The notes beneath the pieces are model-generated. The model did no database searches and was not told where the DNA came from. It saw nothing but the letters and a program-made list of their open reading frames with translations. This document shows, piece by piece, positions 41,753 through 49,978 of a stretch of 64,000 nt of DNA (within the stretch, counting starts at the first letter, position 1; each line of letters begins with the position of its first letter). The position numbers and the translations under genes are program-made. Source of the DNA: Caulobacter endophyticus (GTDB taxonomy: Bacteria; Pseudomonadota; Alphaproteobacteria; Caulobacterales; Caulobacteraceae); NCBI RefSeq assembly GCF_029543245.1, contig NZ_JARQWV010000007.1, forward strand, positions 1 through 64,000, read 5' to 3'.

Positions 41753-44182
41753 TTAGAAGGCCGTCCGCAGGCTGAGCACCGCCGCGCGCGGGGCGCCCAC
41801 ATAGGCGTAGGTGCGGCCGTAGCCCGGATCGCCCGGGGTGGCGCTGGTCTGGGTTCCCGACAGGTTGCCGTAGTAGAACTTGTCGAAGAGGTTGGTGACG
41901 TTGAGCTGGAGGTACGACTTCTTCCAGCCGTCGCCGCCCAGGTCGTAGCGGACGTCGGCGTCCCACACCGTGTAGTGCGGCAGCTTCTGGTCGTTGACGT
42001 CGGTCATGTACCGCTCGCCGATGAACTTGCCCTGCACGCCGATCTGGAACTTGCCGATGTCGTAGGTCAGGCGGCCGGCGAAGGTCCACTTCGGGGTCTC
42101 CACCACCTGCTTGCCGGCGGTGTCGGCATAGGTGGCCAGGCCCGTAGTCGAGCTGTAGCTGACGGCCAGGTCGTCCTGCAGCTTGGCGTCGGTATAGGCC
42201 ATCGAGCCGTAGATCGTCAGGCTGTCGTCCAGGCGCCATTGGGCCTGGGCGTCGAAGCCCTGGATCTCGACGTCGCCGACATTGCGGTCGATGTAGGTGC
42301 CGTCGTTCTGGTCGACGGTGGTGACGATCCGGTTCTGGATGTTGGTGTGGTAGACGCTGGCCGAGGCCATCACGGTCGGCGTGCGGAAGCGGTAGCCGAC
42401 CTCCACCGTCTGGCCGGTTTCCGGCTCGACATTGCCCAGAGCGCCGGTGCTGGTCAGGGTGTAGAGGTTGTCGACCTTCGGGGCCGACATCTGCTCCGAA
42501 TAGCTGCCGTAGACCGAGTGGTTGTCGCCGATGCGGTACGACAGGCCCACGTTCGGCAGGATATCGTCATAGCTCTTCTTGGCCGAGAACGGCGAGAAGT
42601 AGGTCGCGCCGTTGACGGTGACGACCGAGGCCACCGCGCCGTCGGCCTTGGTGGCCGTCGCCGTCGGGGTCATCGACGAGCAGTAGTAGGTGGTCGAGCC
42701 GGCGCGCGAGTAGCAGTACTGGTTCAGCTCGCGATCCAGGGTGGGCAGGCGCACGCCGATGTTGGCGACCAGCTTCTCGTCCAGGAATTCGCCGCGGTAC
42801 TCGACGCTGAACTGGTTGAAGGTGGCCACCGAGGCGCGGTTGCGCTTCTGGGCGACGTCGCCGTCCGCGGTCAGCACCGCCACGCCGTAGCCGTCCTTGC
42901 CGCTGAACACGTCGGTCGGGTCGCCGTTGCTGTTCAGCACGCTGTACTCGCCGGTCTGGCGGGTGTGGGCCTCGTCCCAGGCATAGGCGAAGCGCACGCG
43001 GTGGTGGTCGGCCACGTCCCAGATCAGCGAGGTGTTCAGGCCCCAGCGACGGGTGTTGGTGTTGCTGGGCGAGTAGACCAGCACAGTGTCGCCGGTGTCG
43101 CCGTCGCCATTGAGGTCGACGCCCTTGCTTGCGCTGTTCTTCAGCTGGATCGAGGTTTCCGACAGGCTGGTCGAGCCGCCGCCGTTGGCCAGGGTGTAGT
43201 TGAACGACGGATCGACCGTCAGCTTCAGGTTCGGCAGCAGGGTGAAGCGCGACTGGCCGCGGATCGTGCCGGTGTTCGACGGGTTCAGGCGCAGGCCATA
43301 GTAGTTCGAGGTGCCTGGCGTGGTGCTGAAGTCGTAGTCCTCGCCGTAGGTCGCCACGTCGCCGGCCACCGAGGCGTCGGCGTTGGTCAGGTAGGGCGCG
43401 TAGTAGCTGTTGTTTCGGTTCTCGTTGTAGTTGAAGTTCAGCGCCAGGAAGTCGCCCGGCTTGGCCAGGTCCTGCTCGATGCGGGCGTTGACCTGCTTCT
43501 TCTCGAGCGTGCCCGGACCCTTGAACTTGTCGTACTTCTGCCAGCTGCCGGCGATCCAGGCGCGCGTGCCCAGCGGGCCGAACTCGCCGGTCTGCAAGAG
43601 GGCGAAGGCGCGGCGGAAGTTGTCGGTGCCGACGCCGGCCTTGGCGACCACGCCGAAGTCCTTGGTGGCGCGCAGGGTGGTGTAGTTGATCACGCCGGCG
43701 GTCGAGGAGGCGGTGACGGAGTCGGCGTCGGTCGAGCCGGTGTTGACGTTGGCCTGCTGGATCAGCTCGGCGTCGACCTGCTGGTTTGAATAGATGGCGT
43801 AGTTGCCGCCGTCGTTCAGCGGCACGCCGTCGACCAGGAAGCCGATGTGGGCGCCGTCCTGGCCGTGCAGGCGGATGCTGCCGCCCGACGAGCCGTAGGG
43901 GTCGCTGTTGGTGAACACCAGGCCCGGCACCAGGTTCAGCGATTGAAGCACGGTCTGGCCGTCGGCCTGGCGGTTCAGGAACTCGTTAGTGACCGTGTAC
44001 TTACCCTTGGGCGCGGTCTCGGCGACCATGGTCCCGTCCATCGTCTTGGGGCCCGAGGCGGCGGTGACGACGACGGTATCGAGTTCGGTGGTGGCGGTCG
44101 ATTGGGCGTAGGCGCCGGCGGCCGAAAGCAGGCCGCCGAACAGCGCCGTCGTGGCCAGGCAGGCCAGCTTGGTTCTGTTCAT
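41753..44182 (-). CDS. TonB-dependent receptor (outer membrane)
   Basis: An 809-residue outer-membrane receptor. The signal peptide (1-26) ends AGAYA-QST. The TonB-box-like TELDTVVVTAASG follows, then plug elements LQSLNLVPGLVFTNSDPYGS, SGGSIRLHGQDGAHIGFLVD and GVPLNDGGNYAIYSNQQVDA. The C-terminus is PRAAVLSLRTAF, ending in Phe. No siderophore-specific signature was seen, so the ligand is unknown. Its 5' region (44183-44466) is AT-rich and carries several palindromes and direct repeats, indicating specific regulation. It terminates at the hairpin inside the convergent gene. Confidence 0.93.
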   Translation of the reverse strand: MNRTKLACLATTALFGGLLSAAGAYAQSTATTELDTVVVTAASGPKTMDGTMVAETAPKGKYTVTNEFLNRQADGQTVLQSLNLVPGLVFTNSDPYGSSGGSIRLHGQDGAHIGFLVDGVPLNDGGNYAIYSNQQVDAELIQQANVNTGSTDADSVTASSTAGVINYTTLRATKDFGVVAKAGVGTDNFRRAFALLQTGEFGPLGTRAWIAGSWQKYDKFKGPGTLEKKQVNARIEQDLAKPGDFLALNFNYNENRNNSYYAPYLTNADASVAGDVATYGEDYDFSTTPGTSNYYGLRLNPSNTGTIRGQSRFTLLPNLKLTVDPSFNYTLANGGGSTSLSETSIQLKNSASKGVDLNGDGDTGDTVLVYSPSNTNTRRWGLNTSLIWDVADHHRVRFAYAWDEAHTRQTGEYSVLNSNGDPTDVFSGKDGYGVAVLTADGDVAQKRNRASVATFNQFSVEYRGEFLDEKLVANIGVRLPTLDRELNQYCYSRAGSTTYYCSSMTPTATATKADGAVASVVTVNGATYFSPFSAKKSYDDILPNVGLSYRIGDNHSVYGSYSEQMSAPKVDNLYTLTSTGALGNVEPETGQTVEVGYRFRTPTVMASASVYHTNIQNRIVTTVDQNDGTYIDRNVGDVEIQGFDAQAQWRLDDSLTIYGSMAYTDAKLQDDLAVSYSSTTGLATYADTAGKQVVETPKWTFAGRLTYDIGKFQIGVQGKFIGERYMTDVNDQKLPHYTVWDADVRYDLGGDGWKKSYLQLNVTNLFDKFYYGNLSGTQTSATPGDPGYGRTYAYVGAPRAAVLSLRTAF

Positions 44183-44466
44183 CTCTAAGAATATCCCCTT
44201 GTCCGCAACAACTCCGCCGATATGCGAAGTAAAATCCTGCGGAGGCGGGATTTTTAGAGATCGTAATTCAATGTTTGATGACGATATTTGAGCGATTATA
44301 GGGTCGAAAATCGACGGTATCGCTGCAAGTTCGCTGCAAAGGCAACGTTCTGATATCTATCGAAACAAGTAAGTTTCGAATTATTTCCGATCTATTCTTT
44401 GGCGAATGAATTCGCCAGGCGCCATGCTCCGCCGGGATCGGGCCGGCGGAGCTACGCGGCGTTCAC
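44183..44466. promoter_or_regulatory. AT-rich control region of the TonB receptor
   Basis: A gene-free stretch markedly richer in A+T than its surroundings. It contains GTCGA-AAA-TCGAC (44303-44315), two direct CGCTGCAA repeats 11 bp apart (44321-44328, 44332-44339), an exact inverted repeat TCGAAAC-N6-GTTTCGA (44360-44379), and GGCGAA-TGAA-TTCGCC (44401-44416). A strong hairpin GCTCCGCCGG / CCGGCGGAGC (44427-44453) follows the small-peptide gene. Operators for the receptor are likely here; the regulator is unknown. Confidence 0.6.
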
Positions 44467-44565
44467 TTAGAAGCTCGGCGAGATGAAGCCGGCGACGACG
44501 ACGAGGGGAAGCACGGCGAGCACCAGGCTGGCGAGCGAAGCAAAAGCGTTGTTCGAGAAGGTCAT
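44467..44565 (-). CDS. 32-residue hydrophobic peptide
   Basis: A tiny reading frame of 33 codons ending in TAA. It begins MTFSNNAFASLASLVLAVLP, continues with a hydrophobic LVVV stretch and ends AGFISPSF, forming one transmembrane helix (about 11-28). Support comes from AGGGA eight bases before the ATG, a strong hairpin just after the stop, and its position in an otherwise gene-free region with palindromic upstream sequence. No family recognised. It could be a membrane peptide, leader or toxin-type peptide; none can be chosen from sequence alone. Confidence 0.6.
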   Translation of the reverse strand: MTFSNNAFASLASLVLAVLPLVVVAGFISPSF

Positions 44566-44813
44566 TGGTTTAGTCCCTGAGTTGTTTGCCCGGCGCGACG
44601 TCCGCGTCCGGTGAAAGGAGGTATAGGTCGGGCGAGGGACGAACACCCGTTACCTTTGCGTCATGACGCGGTTTTAAGAAACTATCCGACCTGTAATGCG
44701 GATTACATTGGATTAATGTGAGCGCCTTGGCGGCGAGGGGTGAAAATTATTGCCTTCTTGGCCGGTTGCCGGGTGGGCGCGGCTTGCGCCCCGCCGCCGC
44801 AACCGGGGGAGGA
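44566..44813. promoter_or_regulatory. Upstream region of the 32-residue peptide, two palindromes
   Basis: Contains a perfect 12-bp palindrome GCGTCATGACGC (44658-44669) and TGTAAT-GCGG-ATTACA (44692-44707) in AT-rich sequence, 93-142 bp upstream of the peptide start. The spacing suits operator sites. The regulator is unknown. Confidence 0.5.
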
Positions 44814-45233
44814 TCAGTCCTCGGCCCCGGTCAGCAGGAAGTGTCCGCGCAGGGCCGCGATCGGGGCCGCGCGCTGTTCCTGCCAGGCCTCGACATGGAC
44901 GTTGGCGATCCGTCGGCCGACCTTCTTGATCTGGGCGCGGGCATAGGTGGTCAGGGGCCGGCCCGAGCGCAGATACTCGATCGAGACGTCGATGGTGCGC
45001 GGCTGGCGCTTGAGGGTCTCGGCGATGGACAGCTGGGCCAGGGCGGTCATCTCCATGAAGGCGCCCAGCACGCCGCCGTGGATGGCCGGCAGCATCGGGT
45101 TGCCGACGATCTCGGGCGAGAACGGCAGGATGGCGGTCATCTCGTCGCCGGCCAACTCGGCCTTCATGCCGATGAAGCGGGCGTAGGGAATGGCGCCGAG
45201 CACGGCGATCAGGCGATCCTGGGCTTCGCTCAT
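44814..45233 (-). CDS. PaaI-type hotdog thioesterase
   Basis: A 139-residue single-hotdog thioesterase. Active-site helix region: NPMLPAIHGGVLGAFMEMTAL, the HGGxxxxxxE/D pattern of the PaaI/DUF4442 group. The strand RTIDVSIEYLRSGRPLTTYA is also typical. It is translationally coupled to the gene at 45230 (ATGA). The tandem pair may form a heteromer or act on different acyl-CoAs; the substrate is unknown. Confidence 0.88.
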   Translation of the reverse strand: MSEAQDRLIAVLGAIPYARFIGMKAELAGDEMTAILPFSPEIVGNPMLPAIHGGVLGAFMEMTALAQLSIAETLKRQPRTIDVSIEYLRSGRPLTTYARAQIKKVGRRIANVHVEAWQEQRAAPIAALRGHFLLTGAED

Positions 45234-45745
45234 TGGCCGCCCTCCTTCTTGTTCTCGTCCGGCTTGCTGGATCCTGGCGGCTTGAGGTTGGCGCCGGCCT
45301 TCTTGCCGGCGCTTGAATCCAGCATGAAGGCGGCCTGGGCGGCGGCGATCGGGTCTTCGGGATCGGTCTCGTAGGCCACGGCGCGGACGAAGGCGACCGA
45401 GCGTGTCAGCTTGTAGCAGTGGGCGCGGGCCAGGATGTCCTTCCCCGGCTCGGCCGGCCGCATGTAGTCGATGCGCAGGTCCAGGGTGGCGATCGAGGTC
45501 CAGTGGCTCATGGCCGCGTGCACCGCCTGGCCCGAAGCGTGGTCGAGCAGGGTGGTGACCACGCCGCCGGCGATGACCCCCGTCTCGGGATCGCCGACCA
45601 GCTCGGTGCGGTAGGGCACCTTGAGGATGGCGACGCCGTCGCCGATCTCCAGGGTGGAAAAGCCTAGGGCCTTGGCCTGGGGGCTTCCCTCGTTCATCGC
45701 CTTGGCGATGAGGCGGTGCTGTTCGCCGATATCCGTCTCGCTCAT
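45230..45745 (-). CDS. PaaI-type hotdog thioesterase
   Basis: A 171-residue hotdog thioesterase with GDPETGVIAGGVVTTLLDHA (GG...D active-site region) and IATLDLRIDYMRPAEPGKDI. The last 35 residues form a polar Lys/Pro/Gly tail (AGKKAGANLKPPGSSKPDEN) not found in the core family. It overlaps the downstream thioesterase by four bases. Divergent from the exonuclease-like gene with only 26 bp between starts, so the promoters must overlap. Confidence 0.87.
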   Translation of the reverse strand: MSETDIGEQHRLIAKAMNEGSPQAKALGFSTLEIGDGVAILKVPYRTELVGDPETGVIAGGVVTTLLDHASGQAVHAAMSHWTSIATLDLRIDYMRPAEPGKDILARAHCYKLTRSVAFVRAVAYETDPEDPIAAAQAAFMLDSSAGKKAGANLKPPGSSKPDENKKEGGQ

Positions 45746-45771
45746 GAGGGATAGGCTTACAGGATCGCGCG

Positions 45772-46806
45772 TTGTCTTATCCAGCCGTGATCAAGCCCCA
45801 GGATCTTCTCTGTCCGAAGCCCGGAGGGCTGTACTGCCCGCCCGGCGACTTCTACATCGATCCGGTCCGCCCCGTGGACCGGGCGGTGATCACCCACGGC
45901 CACTCCGACCACGCCCGCGCCGGCCACAACACCGTGCTGGCCACGCCCGAAACCCTGGCGATCATGGCCGAGCGCTACGGCGAGGATTTCGCGGTCGTCG
46001 GCCGCCAGCCGCTGCCCTATGGCCAGAGCGTCGCGATCAACGACGTCGAGGTCTCCCTCGTCCCGGCCGGCCACGTGCTGGGTTCGGCCCAGGCGGTGGT
46101 GCGCTGGGGGGGACTGACCATCGTCGTCTCGGGCGACTACAAGCGCCGCCGCGACCCCACCTGCGCCCGGTTCGAGCCCGTGCCGTGCGACGTCTTCGTC
46201 ACCGAGGCGACCTTCGGCCTGCCGGTCTTCCGCCATCCTGACGACAAGGGCGAGATCGCCGCCCTCCTGAAGTCGGTCGAGCAGTTCCCCGAGCGGGCCC
46301 ACATCGTCGGGGCCTACGCCCTGGGCAAGGCCCAGCGGGTGATCCGCCTGCTGCGCGAGGCCGGCTGGGACCGGACGATCCACGTGCACGGGGCCATGGA
46401 GCGGCTGAACCGCCTCTACGAGGCCCACGGCGTCGACCTGGGCCCCTTGGCGCCCGCGACCACCGAGCGCGGCAAGGCCGGCGACTTCGCCGGATCGATC
46501 ATCGTCGCCCCGCCTTCGGCCTTGGCCGATCGCTGGAGCCGCCGGTTTCCCGATCCCGTCGACTGCTTCGCCAGCGGCTGGATGCGCGTGCGGGCCCGCG
46601 CCCGCCAGCGCGGCGTCGAGCTGCCGCTGATCATCTCCGACCACGCCGACTGGGACGAACTGACCGACACCCTGGCGCAGCTGCGTCCCGGCGAGGTGTG
46701 GATCACCCATGGCCGCGAGGAGGCCCTCGAGCGGTGGTGCGAGCTGGAGGGCATCTCAGCCCGCGCCCTGCGCCTGGTCGGCTATGACGAGGAGGACGGC
46801 GAGTAG
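45772..46806 (+). CDS. Ligase-associated DNA exonuclease (metallo-beta-lactamase/beta-CASP-like)
   Basis: A 344-residue nuclease-fold protein. The metal site is ITHGHSDHARAGHN (HxHxDH); SGDYKRRRDPTC and ISDHADWDELTDTL are further metallo-beta-lactamase motifs. The family is typically encoded beside an ATP-dependent ligase as an RNA-processing-like exonuclease for DNA repair. Here the ligase (48374) is 1.6 kb away, separated by two minus-strand genes. TTG 45772 has AGGA eight bases upstream; GTG 45787 is the alternative. Confidence 0.88.
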   Translation: MSYPAVIKPQDLLCPKPGGLYCPPGDFYIDPVRPVDRAVITHGHSDHARAGHNTVLATPETLAIMAERYGEDFAVVGRQPLPYGQSVAINDVEVSLVPAGHVLGSAQAVVRWGGLTIVVSGDYKRRRDPTCARFEPVPCDVFVTEATFGLPVFRHPDDKGEIAALLKSVEQFPERAHIVGAYALGKAQRVIRLLREAGWDRTIHVHGAMERLNRLYEAHGVDLGPLAPATTERGKAGDFAGSIIVAPPSALADRWSRRFPDPVDCFASGWMRVRARARQRGVELPLIISDHADWDELTDTLAQLRPGEVWITHGREEALERWCELEGISARALRLVGYDEEDGE

Positions 46807-46809
46807 GCC

Positions 46810-47787
46810 TTAAGAGATCAGGTCGGGCCCGCCCGGCTTGGGGCCGGGCTTGGGCTTCTTGCCGCCGCCGAACTTGCCGCGAAGCCAGGTGACGAGGCCT
46901 CCGAAGGCCGCGATGAGGAACACCGCGCCCTTCTTGCCGAAGGCGATCAGCAGGGCCAGCAGGCCGAACTTCTTGGCCGCCGCCACGCCCGCGCCCGCGG
47001 CGATCAGGCCGGCGACGCCATACTCGGCGACCTTGTCCTCGCCCTTCTTGAAGTCGACATAGCGTGAGCCCTGGTCGAACTGGGCGGTGGCGGCGATCCG
47101 GCCGGCCATGCCGTGCAGCTCGGCCAGAGACTGCGGCGCGGCCACGGCGTTCAGGCTGATCACGCCTTTGCGGCCCAGGACGCGGATGTCGTAGTTCAGC
47201 GAGTGGCCCTCGCCCTGGCCGATCTCCAGGTCGCGGGCCCAGACCAGCACGTGCTTGTCGGCGTCGTAGCTGGGGCGCTCGGCCCAGCCGGCCAGATGGA
47301 TGGTCTGGTAGCCGGCTTCCTTGCGACGGGCGTTGGACTCTTCCTCGCCCGAGCGCAGGTCGACCAGCAGCTTGTCGTAGTCGGTGGTCTTGGCGTCCTT
47401 GTCGGAGACGTAGCCGATGTCGTCATAGGTCACGACCACGCCCCAGGCCTCGGCGTCCAGCGGCTTGTAGCGGCTGGAGAAGATCATCCCCAGCACGCCG
47501 TCGGCGGCGTCGGGCGGGTTGCCCCAGCCCTCGGTCAGCACGCGGCGGGCGCTGGCGGCGTCGAGGAAGTAGAAGTCCGAGCCCAGGTCGAGCGTGGCGT
47601 GGGCCTGCGCAATGGCGACCTGGCCGGTGCGGCGGGGCAGGCGGTCCTGCCAGCTGATGTCGGGCTGGCCGGAGGCGACCTCCTGCTGGCCGGCGGCCCA
47701 GGCCGCGCCCGGAAGGACGGCGGCGGGCAGGGCGGTGGCGGACAGGCCGGCGACGAGCGCCACGGCGGCGACGGTGCAGCGGTGCAT
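46810..47787 (-). CDS. DUF2167 membrane protein
   Basis: A 325-residue exported protein. The signal peptide (1-32) ends AAWA-AGQ. The central domain contains the family segments YFLDAASARRVLTEGWGNPP and WGVVVTYDDIGYVSDKDA. Near the C-terminus a Lys-flanked hydrophobic hairpin (KKFGLLALLIAFGKKGAVFL, then IAAFGGLVTWLRGKF) precedes a Gly/Pro/Lys tail. The family is widespread and functionally undefined. ATG 47787 is preceded by GGGGGA. It separates the exonuclease and ligase genes. Confidence 0.87.
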   Translation of the reverse strand: MHRCTVAAVALVAGLSATALPAAVLPGAAWAAGQQEVASGQPDISWQDRLPRRTGQVAIAQAHATLDLGSDFYFLDAASARRVLTEGWGNPPDAADGVLGMIFSSRYKPLDAEAWGVVVTYDDIGYVSDKDAKTTDYDKLLVDLRSGEEESNARRKEAGYQTIHLAGWAERPSYDADKHVLVWARDLEIGQGEGHSLNYDIRVLGRKGVISLNAVAAPQSLAELHGMAGRIAATAQFDQGSRYVDFKKGEDKVAEYGVAGLIAAGAGVAAAKKFGLLALLIAFGKKGAVFLIAAFGGLVTWLRGKFGGGKKPKPGPKPGGPDLIS

Positions 47788-47863
47788 GGTTGTTCCCCCG
47801 AACATTACTATCGCCAAGCTATAGCGAGGCGCCGCGCGGGGCTGCAAGCGCGATGGGCCGGTT

Positions 47864-48280
47864 TCAGACCACCTTGAACGTGCCGCGCGCGCGGGCCACG
47901 GGCTTGCCGTCGGCGCGGACCGTGGCCTCGGCGTAGCACAGGCTCTTGCCCGGCTTGATGAAGTCGGTGTCGAACTCCAGCCATTGGCCAAGGCTCGGTG
48001 CGGCCAGGTAGTCGACGCCCAGCGAGACGGTGACGAAGCCGTTGAAGGCCAGCCCTTCGCGGCGCATCCGCACTCCGCACGACAGGCCCATGGCGTTGTC
48101 GGCCAGGGCGGCGATCAACCCGCCATGCGGTCCGCCGCGCGAATTGGCGTGCGCCTCGCGGGCTTCCAGTCCCAACACCCAGCGGTCCTCGCGCACGTCG
48201 GCGTAGATCGGCTCCCATGGCGCGGTGAGCGGGCTGGTGCGGGTGTGCGGCGCAAACGGCTGGGGCGGCTGGAAGGTCAT
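47864..48280 (-). CDS. PaaI-family thioesterase
   Basis: A 138-residue hotdog protein with NSRGGPHGGLIAALADNAMG (HGGLIAALAD, the active-site helix of acyl-CoA thioesterases) and VTVSLGVDYLAAPSLGQWLE. Probably acts on acyl-CoA. Its upstream region holds two short palindromes, AAAC-GAAT-GTTT (48305-48316) and TTGCGCGCAA (48320-48329), which could be an operator shared with the divergent ligase gene. Confidence 0.88.
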   Translation of the reverse strand: MTFQPPQPFAPHTRTSPLTAPWEPIYADVREDRWVLGLEAREAHANSRGGPHGGLIAALADNAMGLSCGVRMRREGLAFNGFVTVSLGVDYLAAPSLGQWLEFDTDFIKPGKSLCYAEATVRADGKPVARARGTFKVV

Positions 48281-48304
48281 CGGCGTCTCCCTCGATCATG
48301 AGTT

Positions 48305-48329
48305 AAACGAATGTTTGAATTGCGCGCAA
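48305..48329. promoter_or_regulatory. Palindromes in thioesterase/ligase divergent region
   Basis: AAACGAATGTTT and TTGCGCGCAA lie back to back in a 93-bp divergent intergenic gap. No regulator can be named. Confidence 0.4.
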
Positions 48330-48373
48330 GCATCGTCGCTTGAACCTGCGCCCCGGCGCGACATTCTCTAGCC

Positions 48374-49978
48374 ATGCGCGCCTTCGCCCATCTTCTCGAT
48401 CGCCTGTCGCTGACGGCCTCGCGCAACGCCAAGCTGACCCTGATCGAGGACTTCTTGCGCGGGACCCCGGACCCGGATCGCGGCTACGCCCTGGCGGCCC
48501 TGACCGGCGCCCTGTCGTTCGACGCCGCCAAGCCGGCCTTCATCAGGAAGGCGGTCGAGGCGCGGATGGACGCCCAGTTGTTCGCCTGGTCCTACGACTA
48601 TGTCGGCGATCTTGCCGAGACCGTCGCCCTGGTCTGGCCCGCCCGGCCCGGCGCCAACCGCGAGCCGGAGCTGTCTGAAGTCGTCGAGGCGCTGAAGGCG
48701 ACCTCGCGGGCCCAGGCGCAGGCGCTGATCGAAGGCTGGCTCGACGCGCTGGACGCCGACGGCCGCTGGGCGCTGCTCAAGCTGATGACCGGCGGGCTGC
48801 GGGTGGGGGTGTCCTCGCGGCTGGCCAAGCAGGCCTGCGCCAATCTGGGCGGCGTGCCGATCGGCGAGATCGAGGAGGTCTGGCACGCGATCGAGCCGCC
48901 CTATGGCGATCTCTTCGCCTGGCTGGAGGGGCGGTCCGATCGGCCATCGCCCGACGCCCCGGGCCGTTTCCGGCCGGTGATGCTGGCCCAGGCCGTCGAC
49001 GAGGCGGTGGATTTCGCAAAGCTCAATCCGGCCGACTACGCCGCCGAATGGAAGTGGGACGGCATCCGCGTGCAGGCGGTCAGCGAGCGCGGCGAGCGGC
49101 GGCTCTATACCCGCACCGGCGACGACATCTCGGCGACCTTTCCCGACGTGCTCGAAGCGCTGGATTTCGAAGGCGCGCTGGACGGCGAGCTCCTGGTCAT
49201 GCGCGACGGCGCGGTCGCCAGCTTCGGCGACCTCCAGCAGCGGCTGAACCGCAAGACGGTGGACGCCAAGCTGATGGCCGCCCATCCGGCCGGGATCAGG
49301 GCCTATGACCTCCTGCTCGACGGGCAGGAGGATCTGCGGAACATGCCCTTCGCCCAGCGCCGCCAACGGCTGGAGGCCTTCATCGGGCGGTTGTCGATGA
49401 GCCGCATCGACCTGTCGCCGCTGCAGCCTTTCGAGACCTGGGACGGCCTTGCCGCCCTGCGCGCCGACCCGCCGCCTGGCGATCCGACCATCGCCGAGGG
49501 CCTGATGCTCAAGCGCTGGGACAGTTCTTACGAGCCCGGTCGTCCCAAGGGACCGTGGTTCAAGTGGAAGCGTGATCCGCACCTGGTGGACGCTGTGCTG
49601 ATGTACGCCCAGCGGGGGCACGGCAAGCGTTCGAGCTTCTATTCCGACTACACCTTCGGCGTCTGGCGGCAGGACGAGACGGGCGAGCGCAAGCTGACCC
49701 CGGTGGGCAAGGCCTATTTCGGCTTTACTGACGAGGAGCTCAAACAGATCGACAAGTTCGTCCGCGACCATACGGTCGAGCGGTTCGGGCCGGTGCGGTC
49801 GGTGCGCGCCGACCTGGAGTTCGGCCTGGTCTTCGAGGTGGCGTTCGAGGGTCTCCAGCGCTCGACCCGCCACAAGTCGGGCGTGGCCATGCGCTTTCCC
49901 CGCATCAACCGCATCCGCTGGGACAAGCCCGCCCGCGAGGCCGACGAGCTTTCGACCCTGGAGCGGATGCTGGACTAG
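48374..49978 (+). CDS. ATP-dependent DNA ligase
   Basis: A 534-residue ligase of the family annotated as cisplatin-damage-response ligases. An N-terminal helical DNA-binding domain (1-190) is followed by nucleotidyltransferase motif I EWKWDGIRVQ (adenylated Lys 227). Motif III/IIIa region is LDGELLVMRDG, motif IV EGLMLKRWDSSYEPG and motif V WFKWKRDP. The OB-fold carries RFPRINRIRWDKPA. It works with the exonuclease encoded at 45772 by family association. The stop overlaps the convergent transporter gene by four bases. Confidence 0.94.
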   Translation: MRAFAHLLDRLSLTASRNAKLTLIEDFLRGTPDPDRGYALAALTGALSFDAAKPAFIRKAVEARMDAQLFAWSYDYVGDLAETVALVWPARPGANREPELSEVVEALKATSRAQAQALIEGWLDALDADGRWALLKLMTGGLRVGVSSRLAKQACANLGGVPIGEIEEVWHAIEPPYGDLFAWLEGRSDRPSPDAPGRFRPVMLAQAVDEAVDFAKLNPADYAAEWKWDGIRVQAVSERGERRLYTRTGDDISATFPDVLEALDFEGALDGELLVMRDGAVASFGDLQQRLNRKTVDAKLMAAHPAGIRAYDLLLDGQEDLRNMPFAQRRQRLEAFIGRLSMSRIDLSPLQPFETWDGLAALRADPPPGDPTIAEGLMLKRWDSSYEPGRPKGPWFKWKRDPHLVDAVLMYAQRGHGKRSSFYSDYTFGVWRQDETGERKLTPVGKAYFGFTDEELKQIDKFVRDHTVERFGPVRSVRADLEFGLVFEVAFEGLQRSTRHKSGVAMRFPRINRIRWDKPAREADELSTLERMLD

